Positions 24,401-35,886 of a stretch of 64,000 bases of DNA are shown here, one piece after another. The stretch's first letter is position 1. Every line of letters starts with the position of its first letter. The position numbers were made by a program, and so were the translations under genes. Location of the stretch: positions 8,768,501 to 8,832,500 of the forward strand of contig JAZHRO010000012.1 of the NCBI GenBank assembly GCA_037157565.1, in the 5' to 3' direction. Under the pieces are notes generated by a model. It ran no database searches, was not told the DNA's origin, and saw nothing but the letters and a program-made list of their open reading frames with translations. Source of the stretch: Thalassia testudinum (lineage: Eukaryota; Streptophyta; Magnoliopsida; Alismatales; Hydrocharitaceae).

Positions 24401-24621
24401 AGTCCAGACTGGGATATCCTTGTTATGATCAAGGGTAGTCTCAGAAATTTTAGAACAAATGTGGTGTGGATATAACCAGAGAGAGGATGGTTAAGGAAAT
24501 TATCGATAAGGGAGTTGATAGGAGCCTGGGCCGAAGAGGAGTGACCAGAAAGAAAGTCACATAGAGTAGCGTCCTCGACCCAAAGATCCATGTAGAAATC
24601 AATGCTTCCTTCATGAACCTC

Positions 24622-26610
24622 CTAGTGAATCAATGGTTTCATAGAATTGTAAGTATCCCAAAGATGTCTAATCCTCGAAGGAAGAGTACGAGTGATAGGA
24701 GGAGACTTGCCATACAATTGTATCATGAGATTGGAATAAGGGGAGTTTGAGAAGAGAACGTTCCAAACAAGCTTCATTCTAAGAGCAAACGCAAAGAGTT
24801 TAAGGTTGTGGATCCCCAAACCACCCACATTAAAGGGTTGAGCAATCTGTTTATAGGAGATCCAATGATGATGTTTATCCATATCCATGTCAGCCCAAAA
24901 TAGGGAGGTGAAAATAGAATCCAATTTCATAAGAATGGAGTTCGGAACATCGAGGACAGAAAGGATATGAATTGGAATAGAGGAGAGGACATGTTTAATG
25001 AGGATCAACTTAGAAGCAAATGAAAGAAGATTAGCTTTCCATCCTGCAAGTTTAGCTTGGATTTTGTCAATGATGTAGGAGAACTAGACAGTTTTGGCTC
25101 TACCAGGAAAGATAGTACATCCCAAATATTGAAAGGGGAAGGCACCTAACTGGATATCAAGGAGATGAAGGATCTGTGAAATCCTTCCAAAAGAGAAATT
25201 CTTACCAATAAAACATTGACTCTTTGTTTTACTAATACACTGCTGCTTATAGTCTTGAAAAGTCTGAAGAAACTTAGAAAGATTGGTAATGGTATGTAAG
25301 TTTCCATTAAGAAATAGGACATCATTAGCATAAAGTAAAGCTAGGGGCGGAAGGACGCCACGCTTAACAAAGAAGGGTTTGATTTTCTCATGATATGTAA
25401 TCTCTTTGATGCCTCGAATGAAGGGCTCTATAAAGATGTCAAAGAGTAGAGGAGAGATCAGGTCACCTTGACGAAGATGTCGAGACACCTGAAAGAAAGG
25501 GTCAGATATACCATCAATGAGGATAGAGGACCCCTCATGTTCCACAAAAGATTTAAGCATGGAGATTGCGGAGGAAGAGAAGCCAAACTTCTGAAGGATT
25601 TGATAGAGAATGCCCCACTCAACCCTATCGTAAGCATTCTGCAAATCCAGCTGAATGATAATATTAGAGGCAAAGACCTTACAGTCAATATGTTGGGTGA
25701 GCTCAAAAGCAATCGCAATGTGGTCAAAAAGAGATTTTCCTTTAACAAACCTCGCTTTCTCGGGGGAAATTAGCTTGGGGAGAAGGGAAGAAAGTCTATT
25801 AGCCACAATGCCAAGGATAATTTTGTAAAGGACATTACACAGGTTGATAGGACGATACTCAGAGATGTCGTGGACATTGTTTTTTTTGGGAATAAGCGAG
25901 ATGAAGGTGCTGTTAAGGGCATGGGGGGCCTGATTTTGAATGAAGAAATGAGAGATCGCTTGAACTAACTCGTCATGAATAAGGTCCCAAAAGTGAGTAT
26001 AAAACTCAACATTAAAACTGTCAGGCCCAGGGGTGCAATTAGAAGGCATATTAGAGATCATGTTATAGATTTCAATGGAGTTAGGGACCCGAGTAAGAAA
26101 ATCAGAATCATCCTCAGAGAGAATAGCAGGAACAACTCCCAAGAGCGGAAAGGGACCTGGAGGACTTTCAGAAGCAAGGAGATTCCTAAAGAAATCAGAG
26201 GCTTTAGAGGAGGCCGTATCCCAGCACCCATTACCAATAAAATTAAAGACAGGCGGTCTATTCTTGTTGGCAAAATGCTTCCTAATAGTAGAGTTGAAGA
26301 ATTTAGTGTTTCTTTCCCCATCCTTAATCCAATCAATCTTAGCTTTTTGAAGGAGAAAATCATTAAGCTTGGCGAGAACATCATCAAGTTGAATTTAAGT
26401 ATCATTGAGCTTAGCAGCAAGGTCATCAGCCCAAAGGGATGCAAGTCTAGAATTAATTTCCTCATAGCGAGTCTCAAGGCCCTTGACAATATCCTGAATA
26501 TCCCCAAAGGTCATTTTGTTCCATGCTTTTAAAAACATCTCAAGAGCGGACAACTTGGAATAGAATCTAGATATCGGATCCAGCTCAAGATTCACATTAG
26601 TATTATTCTA
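24622..26610 (-). pseudogene. LINE L2 reverse transcriptase
   Basis: The RT would make element DNA at a nicked target. Seen: KIDWIKDGERNTKFF, TPGPDSFN, ISLIPKK, EYRPINLCN, the IIQLDLQNAYDRVEW block, a HLRQGDLISPLLF block (usually GLRQGDPLSP), and the catalytic box, which reads YAND (25,330 region) instead of YADD. The longest open part is 26,142-25,084. Frame breaks lie near 26,395 and 25,085, and at 24,622. Confidence 0.88.
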
Positions 26611-26817
26611 AACATTATGCACCAAATGCCAAAAGGATTGGTCTCTAAGCCACATGTTTTGAAAATGAAAAGGACAAGAGCGAGAATCTCGATTGGCAGA
26701 TGAAGAAAGGATCATAGGAGCATGGTTCGAGTTCATTCTAGATGCATACGAACCCGAGAAGACAAAAGGCAAGGCATCCAAGTTCGAAAGCACATAGTCA
26801 AGTTTTTGATAAATCCT

Positions 26818-26989
26818 ACTGCACCATAGCTGCGCACCTACTGCACAGTTCAATGCCAACGCGCACACGCGCACAACAAGGCGCGAGGAGCACGGGCACA
26901 TGATGCGCACACAACAGGGGTGAGGGAGGATCTTTAGCAATAGCTACAGGGGTCTTTAGTGACGATTGCAGCTGTCACTAATGCTTTAT
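26818..26989 (+). repeat. Family-A LTR fragment upstream of LTR B3
   Basis: The GC-rich stretch and 'ggtctttagtgac' at 26,951 match the region just before the TATA box in the family-A LTRs at 33,150 and 57,725. The sequence resumes with the family-A TATA region after LTR B3, at 29,664. So B3 appears to have inserted into this family-A LTR. Confidence 0.55.
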
Positions 26990-29663
26990 TGATGGGAACA
27001 CCACCATGAGTCCTAACTAGCTCATTTTGACCCAATGAAGAGAATAAATGACCCTACATAGCTAATTAAAGGTCATAATTTACTGCATAACCTTTCTGAG
27101 AGAAACACAATAAACTAGGGGTAAAACTGTAATTTTACCAATGCAATACAACCATGGGTTTTCTCAAGGGCTAAACAAAGGTCAAATGATCATAAGATAA
27201 CAAGTGGGTTGGATTTGACAGAAAAGAGTATGTGTGTTCTATGAATTAAATGACTTCTTGAAACCCTAAAACTGACCCACTTGATTAACCAAGGTTATGG
27301 TAAGGATAAAATTCACTTAAACCCTCTAAAAATCATAGAAAAATATCCTCTAGGGTTTACTACATTCTATTTGGCCATGGGAACCCATCTTGACCGAGAA
27401 TGGGGTCTCAGACAGATATTTGCCATAATTTAGGTTTTTGCATAAATTTCCCAATCAGACAAGGTAAAACATAAAATCCAACTTCGCCATTGGATTTCTT
27501 AGGTCCAAATTAGATTTGTACCAAAATTTGGACTTAAGGGAAACTCATCTTGACCTAATTTGCAAAAAGGTCCAGTCTGATTACATTTGTATCCCTATCA
27601 TTCAAAAACCTTACAAACAACACCCTAGCTTCTTCATTGTTTCACAAGTAGGTCCCTCTACCATTATCACGGAGGAATCCTACTCTGGAGAGCTTTGGAA
27701 GGAGAGTTCTCCCTGATTGCTCAGAGAATCTCTTCCAAAATTGGAAGGGAGATTCTCTGAGAAATTCCCTCTAATCTGAACCCATCTTTAATCCCTGATT
27801 CTTTCCCAATCTCTCATGCGAACGCATGAGAGATGGGGTATCCTAACAGCTTCCTTCTCCGACGAGCCTTCCTTGCTTCCCAAGCCCTAACCAACCTCTA
27901 GAGCTCTATTTAAAGGAGCCCAGACCTCTCCGCTCTCTCCACGCTCGAATTCGGCTGTGAACACCCCTAATTCCTCTCTTCCCTTCATGGCCGTAGGCTC
28001 CTTGACGTCCAGCGACATTCCCTGCTCCTCGTTGTTCGACTTCCATACCTGCGGTGGATCCACCTTCCTTGACTTCGTCCGCGTCTCGTTGTACCAGCAG
28101 GTGCCTCCCTCTCTTCGTCCTCGCCGATCCCACCTCACCGGAGCCGCCTTCGTCTCCGGCGTCGGCCACACCAGACCCGACATCTTGCTTCGCCCCCTTC
28201 ATCCCTTGACCTCCCAGAAAAGCTCCCTCTCCCCTCTACTTTCTTCTCCACCCTTTATTCTCCAAAATCGACCACTACCAACCTCCATCACCTCCATCCC
28301 TTCCATCTCCGACCATCAACTCTGGCGAGGCCATCCCACCTCCATAGGCCATCCCAACCCCTGCCGACAAGTCCACGAGCTCCGCCTCACTCCATTGACC
28401 ACTTCCCCTCACTTCACTCACCATGCCACTCGCTCAAACCATCCCCTGAACAAACCCACTCACTCGTACACAGTGTGCCCTAGGCACGCACACACAGGCA
28501 CCCCCGAGCCATGCCGACATCCCCATCACATCCGCCGTGGTCCGGCAACCCTCTCTGAATGTTTTGACGTGGCCGTGAGGCCGATCTTGTGTTTTCAGGT
28601 TCGTCGCCCCTCCGCCATTGTTGCGGAGCTTGAAGCAAGCTTGAAGCATGCCCAGGCCTTGCTGCTCCAGGTGCTGCTGTCCTAGGTGCTCGAAAGCCCC
28701 TCGTGCACGCACTCAGACCTTCAATTGGAGTCGAGAGACTCCACGCTTGCTGCTATTGCGAAGCTCACCCTGCTGCAGGCGCGCGAGGAAAGGGTGGGAC
28801 ATTTAGTCCCACCTCGGAAGTGAAAGACCGCCCGCACCTGCACAAAAGGAAAAAGTGCAGTAGCCTTGTCTCCTCAGATCCTCGGGGTGAGGTCCCACTC
28901 ACCCGACCTAGTCTCACCGCGAACACGCCTGGCGGGACCTGGCCTGACCCGACTCGACTACACTCCTTGCCTATCGCTGCACGCCGGTGGGCCTGGTCCC
29001 GGGTACGTACCCGACCCGATTACTCGACTATCTGTGTAGCTCTGGGAGATCGTATCCTAAGAGAGAAAGTTAGGAGAGCTGCGTGAGGGTAGGGGTAGGT
29101 TTTGCTACAGGGTTCTCTGGCCAACACTTAACCGTAGTCTGAAGAAGAGGAAGCTAGGAGAAGAAGAAGAAGAGGACCACAGGACTTAAGGCAGAAGGAA
29201 GAAGGAAGCCTAAGGCAGAAGGCAAAGGAAGAAGAAGAAGAGCAGAAGACAAAGTAGAAAGAGAAGGCAAAAGAAGTCAGAACATAAGGCAAAAGAAGAA
29301 GAGGGAATGAGAAGACAAAGAAGAGAAAGAGAAGAAGAAATCAGACACTTTAAGTCATCTGATTAAGGCATCAGACGGTAGATTCTAGTCTCCATTGCAT
29401 TTTTATATATTGAATCATTTGGTGATATTGTAGGAGTATTTGGTGATATACATCACCATTTTACTCCCATATTTTTGCACTCTGACACTGCTACTATTGC
29501 AATGTCTTTCAGTTTAAATTGTGATCTTGATTTCTAAATATCAATTTCTTCCCTGTGTTCGACCTTGGAAATCTTTTTGAGTAATAAAATTATATCTATT
29601 TTGAACGTTATTTCAGCTATACTACAACGCAATACTTTTAAAACCCGATTAGCACTCATAACA
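26990..29663 (+). repeat. LTR of family B, copy B3 (probable solo LTR)
   Basis: It starts TGATGGGAACACC and ends AGCACTCATAACA; its length, 2,674 bases, is close to the 2,654 of B4. It carries TATTTAAA at 27,907-27,914, a pyrimidine-rich transcribed part (27,960-28,680), a GAA tract (29,137-29,340) and the 'tccctgtgttcgacc' box (29,548). Flanking pentamers are TTTAT (left) and CCTAT (right), equal at three of five places, so any target duplication has decayed. The frame 27,957-28,685 (242 codons) is LTR sequence, not a gene. Confidence 0.75.
27907..27914 (+). promoter_or_regulatory. TATA-like box of LTR B3
   Basis: TATTTAAA followed by pyrimidine-rich DNA, placed as in the other family-B LTRs. 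Confidence 0.4.
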
Positions 29664-30384
29664 CCTATGCACAAATTCTTCCTCTTCCCTTCATTATAAA
29701 AGGACCTACCCCCTCCATTCTTCACCATCTCTTCCTTTCTTCATCTCAACACCTCCAAGGCTCTAGAGAGAGCTTGTCCTAAGCTCATGATGCTCTTCTA
29801 AAGTAGAAAATCAAATATTTTCTCGCCTCTCATCCACATTCGTGGAGCATCCCATAGCCGTCCTCTCACCTCCCTTCGAGAAGAAGATCATCGCCGTGAC
29901 ACCATCTTGCCTTGCCCTCCATCCTCCAGCTCAGTCCTCGTTCATCGTGCTCCTCACTACCTTCCTCTAAGCGACGTCAGAGTGAGTCGTTCTCCAAGGG
30001 ACCGTCGAGGGGGATTTCTCTCACCTATCTCTATCTTTATTACTTTCGTGGTATAGTTTTCTCACTTTCCTAGTTGTAATAAACATTTGATTATAAAAAT
30101 ACATGATTGTTTCTCTCTCTTTGTCTCTCTCTTTTAATTTTGCAAGTAGATTAGCTAAAATTCATCGACCTGATCTCTTACCCTATTAAAATACCAAAAA
30201 AAGTAACAAAAGATAAAAATGACAAAAACAAATAAAAAGCGAAATGCGAATTTTTCAAACCAAGCGTTTGCCTCCCCATGTTCGACTCGGGACTCACTTT
30301 TCGAGTTTCGGTTATAAATTTTATCCGATCGATGGATTTCTCGCGAATAGAACTACGACGATTGGTTTTCCAAACTTGAACCCT
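29664..30384 (+). repeat. Family-A LTR, 3' part (copy A3)
   Basis: TATAAAAG at 29,695-29,702 opens a transcribed part that matches 33,217-33,890. It includes 'catagccgtcctctcacctcc', and the 'tttgcctccccatgttcgactcgg' box at 30,268. It ends near 'actacgacgattggtttt'. At about 30,385 it is joined head-on to a family-A segment in the opposite orientation. Confidence 0.6.
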
Positions 30385-31203
30385 TTCCACATGCGATTCA
30401 AATGTGTACGCATCGCTGGCAGCCATTGGATGAACCATCTCACGGCTGGGGGCACCTGTAGATCGTGGCTTCATCAATTTGAATCACTCTCACTGTGCGA
30501 TCGCGAAGATCAGACAAAGGGTATTGTGCCCGGTCGACTTAAACGAGCGCTCCAAATTGCGCGTGTCATTGTCCAGTGCGCGTGCGTCATCTCGACCGCT
30601 CGATCAAGATCGAGCGATCCAATTGCTTCGGTGTTGAGGCGGTCGCAGCAGATTGGGACTTGAACTCACATCCTTTCTATGTGGGTCAGGTGTGCTACCA
30701 CTTGGCCAAGGTGCTCGATGGTCGCATGGAGTGTTAGTGCAACTACCCGCAGTCCTTGAGATGCTTGAGGCCGGGCGATGTAGAGTGCCCCTCATCCATT
30801 GGATTGAGATGCAACGGCTGGGATCACTCCTTGCGTGAAGTTGGGGAAGCTGTGGGTTGTGTAGGGTGGTGTAGATGGCGCCATGTGGTGCCATCTAGAC
30901 TGTCCATCTTCTTTTCCTTACAGAGGATGCTACGGAGCTCTGATCGGGGTGATTTTCACATTGACAGACTGCGATCGTCGCTTCAGATCCATCTGTACAG
31001 TTGGATTCTTCATCTGAAGACTGTAAAGATGTCACACTGCCTCCTAGCCATATAAAATGTTGGAATTAATATACATAATATACAAACTATCCTACATGCA
31101 ATGCAATGAATGTTATGCAATATGTATACTATGATATGCAATGCTAGGCCTAGGAACTATCATAAATAAGCATTTTATCATTAATTCATGAGTGTTTATC
31201 AAC
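30385..31203 (-). repeat. Family-A LTR, 5' part, inverted
   Basis: On the minus strand this begins TGATAAACACTCATG at 31,203 and matches 32,160-33,010 closely along its length, including 'gatggcaccatgtggtgcc' and 'cagccattggat'. It stops before the TATA region. With 32,160-33,010 it forms a large inverted repeat. Confidence 0.7.
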
Positions 31204-32159
31204 TTGCCCTCTGATTTGAGGGGACTTTAAGCCTAAGCATCTACACACTATTTGCACTGACTCACTTTTTAGTAGTTTCTTCGGAAATTAGGTAGCTAAT
31301 GAACTTTCTAAGATAGTATGGCTGGTAAGTTGTCGTGGGTAATAGCTCATTAGCCGGTTGTCCAGAGCCTAGCTACTTGACCATACTCATTCTACTATTA
31401 AGTAAATCTTAGATCAGGGAAGCCACCTACTTAGAAAAAGAAAAAATGGTACTAAAAAATAATTTAAAAAAATAGAAAAAGGAGAAAAAATAGAAAAATG
31501 AACTACACTTCACCGCACGAGTATGGCTGGGAAGTTTCCATGCGTAACAGTTCATTGGCCGGTTGTTCAGAGCTCAGCTCAGAAAAATGTACAAATAATT
31601 CCCAAAATACTTAGGGAAGAAGTGAGGAAGTAAAATAAATCAGGGAGATATACACTACATTTGCCCTTGTGTTGACCCTATAAAAAATTTAAAAGCAGGG
31701 AGAAAGCTACCATTCGGAAAGATAAACCTTTAAGCAGAAACTCTTAAGGTCACCTAGGGTTATAGAAACCTGAAGTCCATTTTAACGGTCGCCTAATAAG
31801 TCTTTCACTCTTTTCACAAGATGCTTAGCACTTAGAGTCCTTTTCGAGTTTTGGGTGAGCTGGGTAGTCGTAAAAGGTTATCCCGAAACACTCAAACTCA
31901 AAAAGTCCAAAAATATTAGAAAAGAAGAAAAGCAAAAAAAATAAAATGTATCTTCCCTTTTCAAAAAAGGCGAGGGTTTGGGCGATCTGCATTCTGGTAG
32001 ACACCCGAGCACTGTTGAGTTTTTGTAACCAGGTCTTGGGTTGAAATTTTCTAAAGCAACCAACAAATCGTGCCTAAGTGATCAAATCCTAATTCTACTT
32101 TTATACATAGCATTTTGGTTAATTTTGCTAGGGATTAGCAAAAAGTAAGCATGGAGGTA
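31204..32159 (+). other. 3' non-coding internal DNA of a family-A element
   Basis: No gene is present. The first 240 bases match 61,818-62,060. A block with 'gtatggctgg-aagtt...ggttgt-cagagc' occurs twice here (31,317 and 31,518) and once at 61,928. The segment ends with a hairpin (TTTTGCTA 32,123-32,130, TAGCAAAA 32,136-32,143) and a purine-rich tract directly before the LTR at 32,160. Confidence 0.55.
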
Positions 32160-33890
32160 TGACAAACACACATGAATTTATGATAAAATGCTTATTTATG
32201 ATAGTTCCTAGGCCTAGCATTGCATATCATAGTATAAATATTGCATAACATTCATTGCGTTACATGTAGGATAGTTTGTATATTCTGTATATTAATTCCA
32301 ATATTTTATATGGCTAGGAGGCAATGCAACATCTTTACATGCTTCAGATGAAGAATTCGACCATACGGATGGATCCAGAGCGATAATTGCAATCTATTAG
32401 CGAGAAAATCACCCCAATCAAAGCTCCGTAGCATCCTCCATAAGGAGAAGAAGATGGACAATCTAGATGGCACCATGTGGTGCCATCTAGACTACCTTAC
32501 ATGACCCACAGCCTCCCTAGCTTCACGTAAGGAGTGATCCCAGCCGTTGGATCTCAATCCAATGGCTGAGGGGCACTCTACATTGCTCGGCCTCAAGCAT
32601 CTCAAGGAAGACTTGATGATCCAACGGTTGAGAGCGCAGCTGCACCAACACTCCATGCGGCCATCGAGCACCTTGGCCAAGTGGTAGCGTGCCTGATCCG
32701 CATAGAAAGGATGCAAGTTCAAGTCCCAATCCACTGCGACCGCCTCAGCGTCGAAGCAATTGTACCGCTCGATCTTGATCGAGTGGTCGAGATGATGCAC
32801 GCTCGCTAGACGACGACGTGCAACCGCATGCCAAGGCAGACGCGTACCATTTGGAGCGCTCATTTAAGTCGATCGGGTGCATTACCTGTCGTCTGATCTT
32901 TGTGATCGCGCGGTGAGCGTCATTCAAATTGATGAAGGCACGATCTGCGGGCACCCGCAACCGTGCGACGGTTCATCCAACGGCTGCCAGTGATGCGTGC
33001 ACGTTTGAATTCACGAGCGTGTGCAATCTCCTTATGATCTCATCCATTCGCGCCCAATCCAATAGCTATCGATCTCCTCATGCTATGCCAGTTGCAGCCG
33101 TGCCTCCTCACTCCAGCCAAGGCACTTGAATGTATAGCGACACCCCCAGTGGGTCTTTAGTGCTGTTTTAAATGTCGCTGAAGACTCGTGCGTGCAAAAC
33201 ACCTCCATTCCACCACTATATAAACACCATGATCCCTTCCCTTCCAAACCATCTCTACCTACTCTACTCCCACCTACTCCTAAGCTCTAGTAGCCTACTA
33301 AACTTCCGTTAGAGCTTATTCCCAAGCTCCAAAGGCCTCCTATTAGTGTAATGCTCCTATACCCCACCAAATATTCATCCTCTATCTCAACATTTTCATA
33401 GGAAGCCTCGGAGCCGTCCTCCCACCTCCATTCCAGTAGAAGATCGCTTCCATCTCCTCATCCCCATTCCAGAGCCTTGGTGAAGCATTCCACTACCTGG
33501 TGTCCTCCTGCATCTCACCTTCGTTGTCTAGCACCTTACCCTCTTCATCCAAGCTACCGCCAAGTGCTGTCGTCTCGCCAAATAGTTGATTTGGGAGATT
33601 CCTTCTCACCCTTATCTCTTTTGTATTTTTTTAGCATATTATAATAAAAAATTGCATGATATATTAGATTTGTTTTCATCTCCTTTGTGAGTTATCTTGC
33701 TTGTCCTTTTCTTTACAAAAACACAAAAAAATCAAAGAATGTAAAACACCAAAAAGAAATAACATGAAGTGTGGATTTCAATGAAAGTAAACGTCGCCTC
33801 CCTGTATTTGACCTAGGATTCGGAGTTTCGATTAAAAGTATATTTGATAACGTGTTTTAAGAACTATGACGACGGGTTTCTCCTAACCCT
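32160..33890 (+). repeat. Family-A LTR (copy A4, 3' LTR)
   Basis: It starts TGACAAACACACATG right after a purine tract. A TATA box lies at 33,217-33,224 and the 'gcctccctgtatttgacctagg' box at 33,795. The 3' end is near 33,890, judged by comparison with copies A3 and 56,800-58,293. Frames such as 32,863-32,492 (minus) are non-coding LTR frames. Confidence 0.65.
33217..33224 (+). promoter_or_regulatory. TATA box of LTR A4
   Basis: TATATAAA at the start of the pyrimidine-rich transcribed part. Equivalent boxes lie at 29,695 and 57,788 in the other copies. Confidence 0.5.
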
Positions 33891-34244
33891 AATTTTACTT
33901 TGCCAAAATCCATTTATCATCGCTTTAAAAATTCATTTCATTAGGTTAGAAGTGTCCTAAAATTCCCAAACTCTGTTTGTAGGTTAGGGGTCTAGTAGGA
34001 AATAATTATGACAAGTTTTGTCACGTTTCAAATTTTGGAGTAACTTTTAAAAATCAAAGAGTGTGAGTGTCTAACTGAAAATCTATTTTTAAGGAATTCC
34101 ATAAAATCATACACATGTTTGATTCACATGAAATTTGTTGTAGAATTTTCATTACGAAGTTTAGTGTCAATATAAAAATTCCCAAAAATTAGCGAGGTTA
34201 GTAGGTTTAGGTTAGGTCTCCTGAGTGATTGAATATCAATTTAT
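33891..34244. other. AT-rich DNA, nothing recognised
   Basis: No gene, repeat terminus or motif that I can support. Confidence 0.3.
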
Positions 34245-34500
34245 CCATCTACATTCAGTGACAACATTGGTGCAAAATACATTACAACCAATCTTATATT
34301 TCAATCACGCATAAAATATATTGAAATTGATTACCATTTTGTGTGTGATCAAGTTGCCAAATAGGAAGTCAAAGTTCAATATCTCCCTACCATGCAATGA
34401 ACAACTAGCAGACATTCTTATTAAGCTGCTCCACAATACTAGATTTCAACAATTACGTAACAAACTTATGCTCCTTGAAAAGTTTGTTTGTGGGGGACTA
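34245..34500 (+). pseudogene. Ty1/copia RNase H tail and polypurine tract
   Basis: Across a frameshift the sequence encodes SDNIGAKYITTN, IEIDYHFVCDQVA and then EQLADILIKLL with RFQQLRNKL, the usual end of copia RNase H. It is followed by the purine run TGGGGGA at about 34,491, expected just before a copia 3' LTR. The upstream half of the domain is absent. It may be the distal part of the copia remnant at 18,270-20,275. Confidence 0.8.
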
Positions 34501-35849
34501 TTAGTGGCAACGTTATTATATGAAGGGCATGAGTGCAAATCTGCAAAACATTTCTTTGTATAGCAGGTGGTTGTCCCAACATCTCTACCTTTTTGTAAGC
34601 TCCTCCACTTTAAAATCGTTGGAATATGTGGTAAGCACAATGCGCCACCATGCCAGACAAAAAATGACTCCTCCAGCTCCTCTCCATCTTCTTCTCCTTC
34701 TTCTCTTCGTGTCCAGTAATGGCGAGGAATTAATCCTCACAATTTCTAATATGTAGTTACTAGGTCAACAACCAAAACCATGAATACTAGTGTTGATGTA
34801 TATGTATAAGGCTCCTGGATATAATCATCACGACAAAGTCTAAGCGTCTTCCTAGGTGTCCAATCTAATTGGATTGGATTTGGATTGCAATTTAGGAGTT
34901 CACGACGATTAGAAGTGGGTCAAGCCCTACCTGCCTACAAATGGGCTGGAGGTTTCATATTTAATGTTGAGTTTTCCAGATCCAACCTGATTAGAAATTA
35001 TTTATTATTTTGGAAAATTACATTATTACCAAATTATAAAATAGAGTTGCACAACTGCACAAGATGAAAAGAGATCTTAATTTGTTATTGATTTCTTTTA
35101 ACATCAATTTAGGCAATTGGACAGGTTGGCGTAACTGGAGTTGACAACTAGCGGGCAAAACCCAACTCGATAATAATTGTGTTAAGTTGAGTTTGGGTCA
35201 AATGGACCCTTACGATAGCTAGTTGGATCAGCTCGACTCAACGTAATGCTCAGGCTTTAGCATGGCTATATCCATAAAAGACTACTGTGGATATCTCGTT
35301 CGGTGAAAAAGCAAACGAATGATACAACATTATATAGGTGGATATTTCTGTGCTAGACAAGGATGCTAGTCGATTGCTTTTTTGTATGGATCATTTTCCT
35401 GTATGAGTCACAGGCACTTAAGTGAAAGCATTTCATTTTTATTAACTTTTGTTTGGAAGCTTACGGGTCATAGTTCTTGTACTTTCGTTCAATGATTACC
35501 AAATCTATGGTTGTCTTCTTGCTCTTTTTGTTCTTACCCTCGTGGGGAGAGAGTGACGAATAAAATTGTCATCAAGATTGATATGGCCATCCATATGTCA
35601 TGTGGATCTACTAGTTATTCCATATATATGTCCGTATGATAACTATATCTTAGCTAGGGTTAAACTTTTGAACCATTTTTGACATCCATCAATTAATGAA
35701 GAAACCTGTGAAAGGTGTTTTATAAATATAGTTCAAGATACTGAAAACTGCAGTATCTCATTGCCCTCTTTTTGTTTTATACGTAAGTATAAAATTTGAT
35801 CCCGTATTTTAAGAAAAAAAAAAGCAGCGGAAGATAGTGCATAACTCAC
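34501..35849. other. Non-coding DNA; possible copia 3' LTR at the left
   Basis: The DNA after the copia polypurine tract could be a 3' LTR, but no second copy is present to define it. I searched the minus strand here for the third exon of the SWEET gene (the PTFYRI start) and did not find it. Confidence 0.3.
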
Positions 35850-35886
35850 AGTGGTGCTAGGAACACCATGACGGATATGACATTGC
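35850..35886 (-). CDS. SWEET exon 2 (37 bases)
   Basis: Acceptor GGTCATGCAG, donor GTGAGT. With the last base of exon 1 it encodes GNVISVMVFLAPL. The exact 37-base length and the phase agree with SWEET genes of flowering plants. Confidence 0.78.

Larger units (their letters stand above)
23201..26820 (-). mobile_element. 5'-truncated L1-type LINE (copy L2)
   Basis: On the minus strand it begins inside the endonuclease domain (RIYQKLDYVLSN, then the SNHAPMIL form of the SDH motif). It runs through the RT, a zinc-binding region and a C-terminal RNase H-like domain, and ends in a 3' UTR with a hairpin at 23,323-23,307 and a poly-A (T-run 23,201-23,214). ORF1 and most of the endonuclease are missing. 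Several stops break the frame. I could not find a convincing target duplication. It belongs to the same family as copies L1, L3 and L4. Confidence 0.9.

Noticed and set aside
23161..26840. Target duplication for LINE L2
   Set aside because: CATAGCT-like strings occur at both flanks, but no repeat longer than about seven bases could be aligned.
27957..28685. 242-codon open frame
   Set aside because: It is the pyrimidine-rich transcribed part of LTR B3, just after its TATA box, with no match in B1 or B4.
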